58,895 nt of DNA from Planctomycetaceae bacterium. Its GTDB lineage: Bacteria > Planctomycetota > Phycisphaerae > SM23-33. Positions 58,551 through 58,895 of the stretch are shown here, one piece after another. The stretch lies in contig JAJFVE010000190.1 of NCBI GenBank assembly GCA_021371965.1, positions 1 to 58,895 on the forward strand, in the 5' to 3' direction. The translations under genes and the position numbers were made by a program. The number at the start of each line of letters is the position of its first letter. Positions within the stretch are counted from its first letter, which is position 1. The notes under the pieces were generated by a model, which was given only the letters and a program-made list of their open reading frames with translations, searched no databases and was not told the origin of the DNA.

Positions 58551-58895
58551 ATGCGCAAAGAAACGCGAAGACTCCTTGCCATGTACGCCGCGATGCGGCG
58601 GCGGTTCGGTCACCAGAACTGGTGGCCGGGCGAGACCACGCTTGAAATGTGCGTCGGGGCCATCCTCACCCAGAACACCAACTGGGCCAATGTCTCGCGG
58701 GCGCTGGCGAACCTCAAGGCCGCCGGCGCGATGGACGTGAACGTCCTGCACGAGATGCCGCCGGGCAAGCTGGCGTCCCTGATCCGCCCGGCAGGGTACT
58801 TCAACATCAAGGCGCGGCGTTTGAAGAACTTCATCGCCCGCGTCGCCGAGGGGTTCGGCGGCAACCTGACACGTTTTCTGGACCGGAACGTCGCC
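58551..58895 (+). CDS. Endonuclease III-like (HhH-GPD) protein, 3' end outside window
   Basis: The first 115 residues are present: MRKETRRLLAMYAAMRRRFG, then WWPGETTLEMCVGAILTQNT and NWANVSRALANLKAAGAMDV. This matches the start of the HhH-GPD fold (the 'GAILTQNT-x-W' motif and RPAGYFNIKARRLKNFIARV), as in endonuclease III-domain proteins. Catalytic lysine, aspartate and any iron-sulfur cysteines lie beyond the window. Base-excision repair glycosylase/lyase is the likely role; the group of short Nth-like proteins is widespread in anaerobes. No ribosome site is obvious; GAGAG lies five bases upstream. Confidence 0.82.
   Translation, partial: MRKETRRLLAMYAAMRRRFGHQNWWPGETTLEMCVGAILTQNTNWANVSRALANLKAAGAMDVNVLHEMPPGKLASLIRPAGYFNIKARRLKNFIARVAEGFGGNLTRFLDRNVA

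Overview
The window is about 59 kb of high-GC bacterial chromosome that looks like a planctomycete of the Phycisphaerae type. This is inference from gene content: a secreted PQQ-propeller protein, a type I sulfatase, a pseudopilin of the kind abundant in planctomycetes, parallel beta-helix carbohydrate proteins, a GH99-like protein, a DksA-like gene joined to lspA, and intergenic regions packed with short hairpin repeats. A homodimeric-type pyruvate:ferredoxin oxidoreductase, a ferredoxin and a ferrous-iron operon suggest anaerobic or microaerobic life on plant or algal polysaccharides. No rRNA, tRNA, CRISPR array or prophage was recognised. The two edges cut an IS630-type transposase (left) and an endonuclease III-like gene (right).

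Layout. 0-8 kb: IS630 tail, 1286-residue PQQ-like protein, baeRF-type release-factor relative (convergent), NarL/FixJ response regulator, lone HicB-like protein, divergent sigma-70 factor, ferredoxin. 8-18.4 kb: GH2 glycosidase, orphan LsrF, PFOR (nifJ) with paired palindromes upstream, membrane-anchored hypothetical, sulfatase, HicB-HicA pair, DUF486 protein. 18.4-24.6 kb (mostly minus strand): secreted hypothetical, operon of a WalW-like deacetylase with two paralogous acyltransferases, iron-sulfur flavoprotein, araA. 24.7-31.2 kb: TetR regulator coupled to a truncated RND adaptor, metK, DksA-like/lspA, nucleoside deoxyribosyltransferase-like gene overlapping rlmN. 31.4-33.4 kb: ECF sigma, anti-sigma-like protein and DUF3106 protein. 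33.7-38.7 kb: metal-ion region with an NRAMP-UspA fusion facing a feoB/zinc-ribbon/DtxR-FeoA operon. 38.8-45.6 kb: B12-radical SAM protein, pseudopilin, DEVD-box helicase, VWA lipoprotein, SGNH hydrolase/Eis-like acetyltransferase pair. 45.6-50.7 kb (minus): truA, folD variant, DUF2520, GH99-like protein, xerC, small hypothetical. 51-58.9 kb: tatC, hypothetical, tatA (opposite strand), beta-helix/PDZ protein, CxxC hypothetical, second beta-helix protein, YXWGXW protein, partial endonuclease III-like gene.

How it fits together. Export and envelope functions recur (tatC and tatA, lspA, secreted hydrolases, deacetylase/acyltransferase operon). Carbon handling (GH2, sulfatase, araA, beta-helix proteins) feeds PFOR. 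Metal uptake has its own regulator.

The strongest unusual signals are a FolD whose cyclohydrolase residues are replaced, arrays of very similar hairpins (50.77-51.04 kb with a relative at 15.13 kb), a three-copy intergenic element that supplies the 3' end of one gene, three related palindromes between divergent genes at 55.4 kb, and an efflux adaptor that ends exactly where a dispersed repeat begins. All identifications are from reading the sequence; no database search was run.
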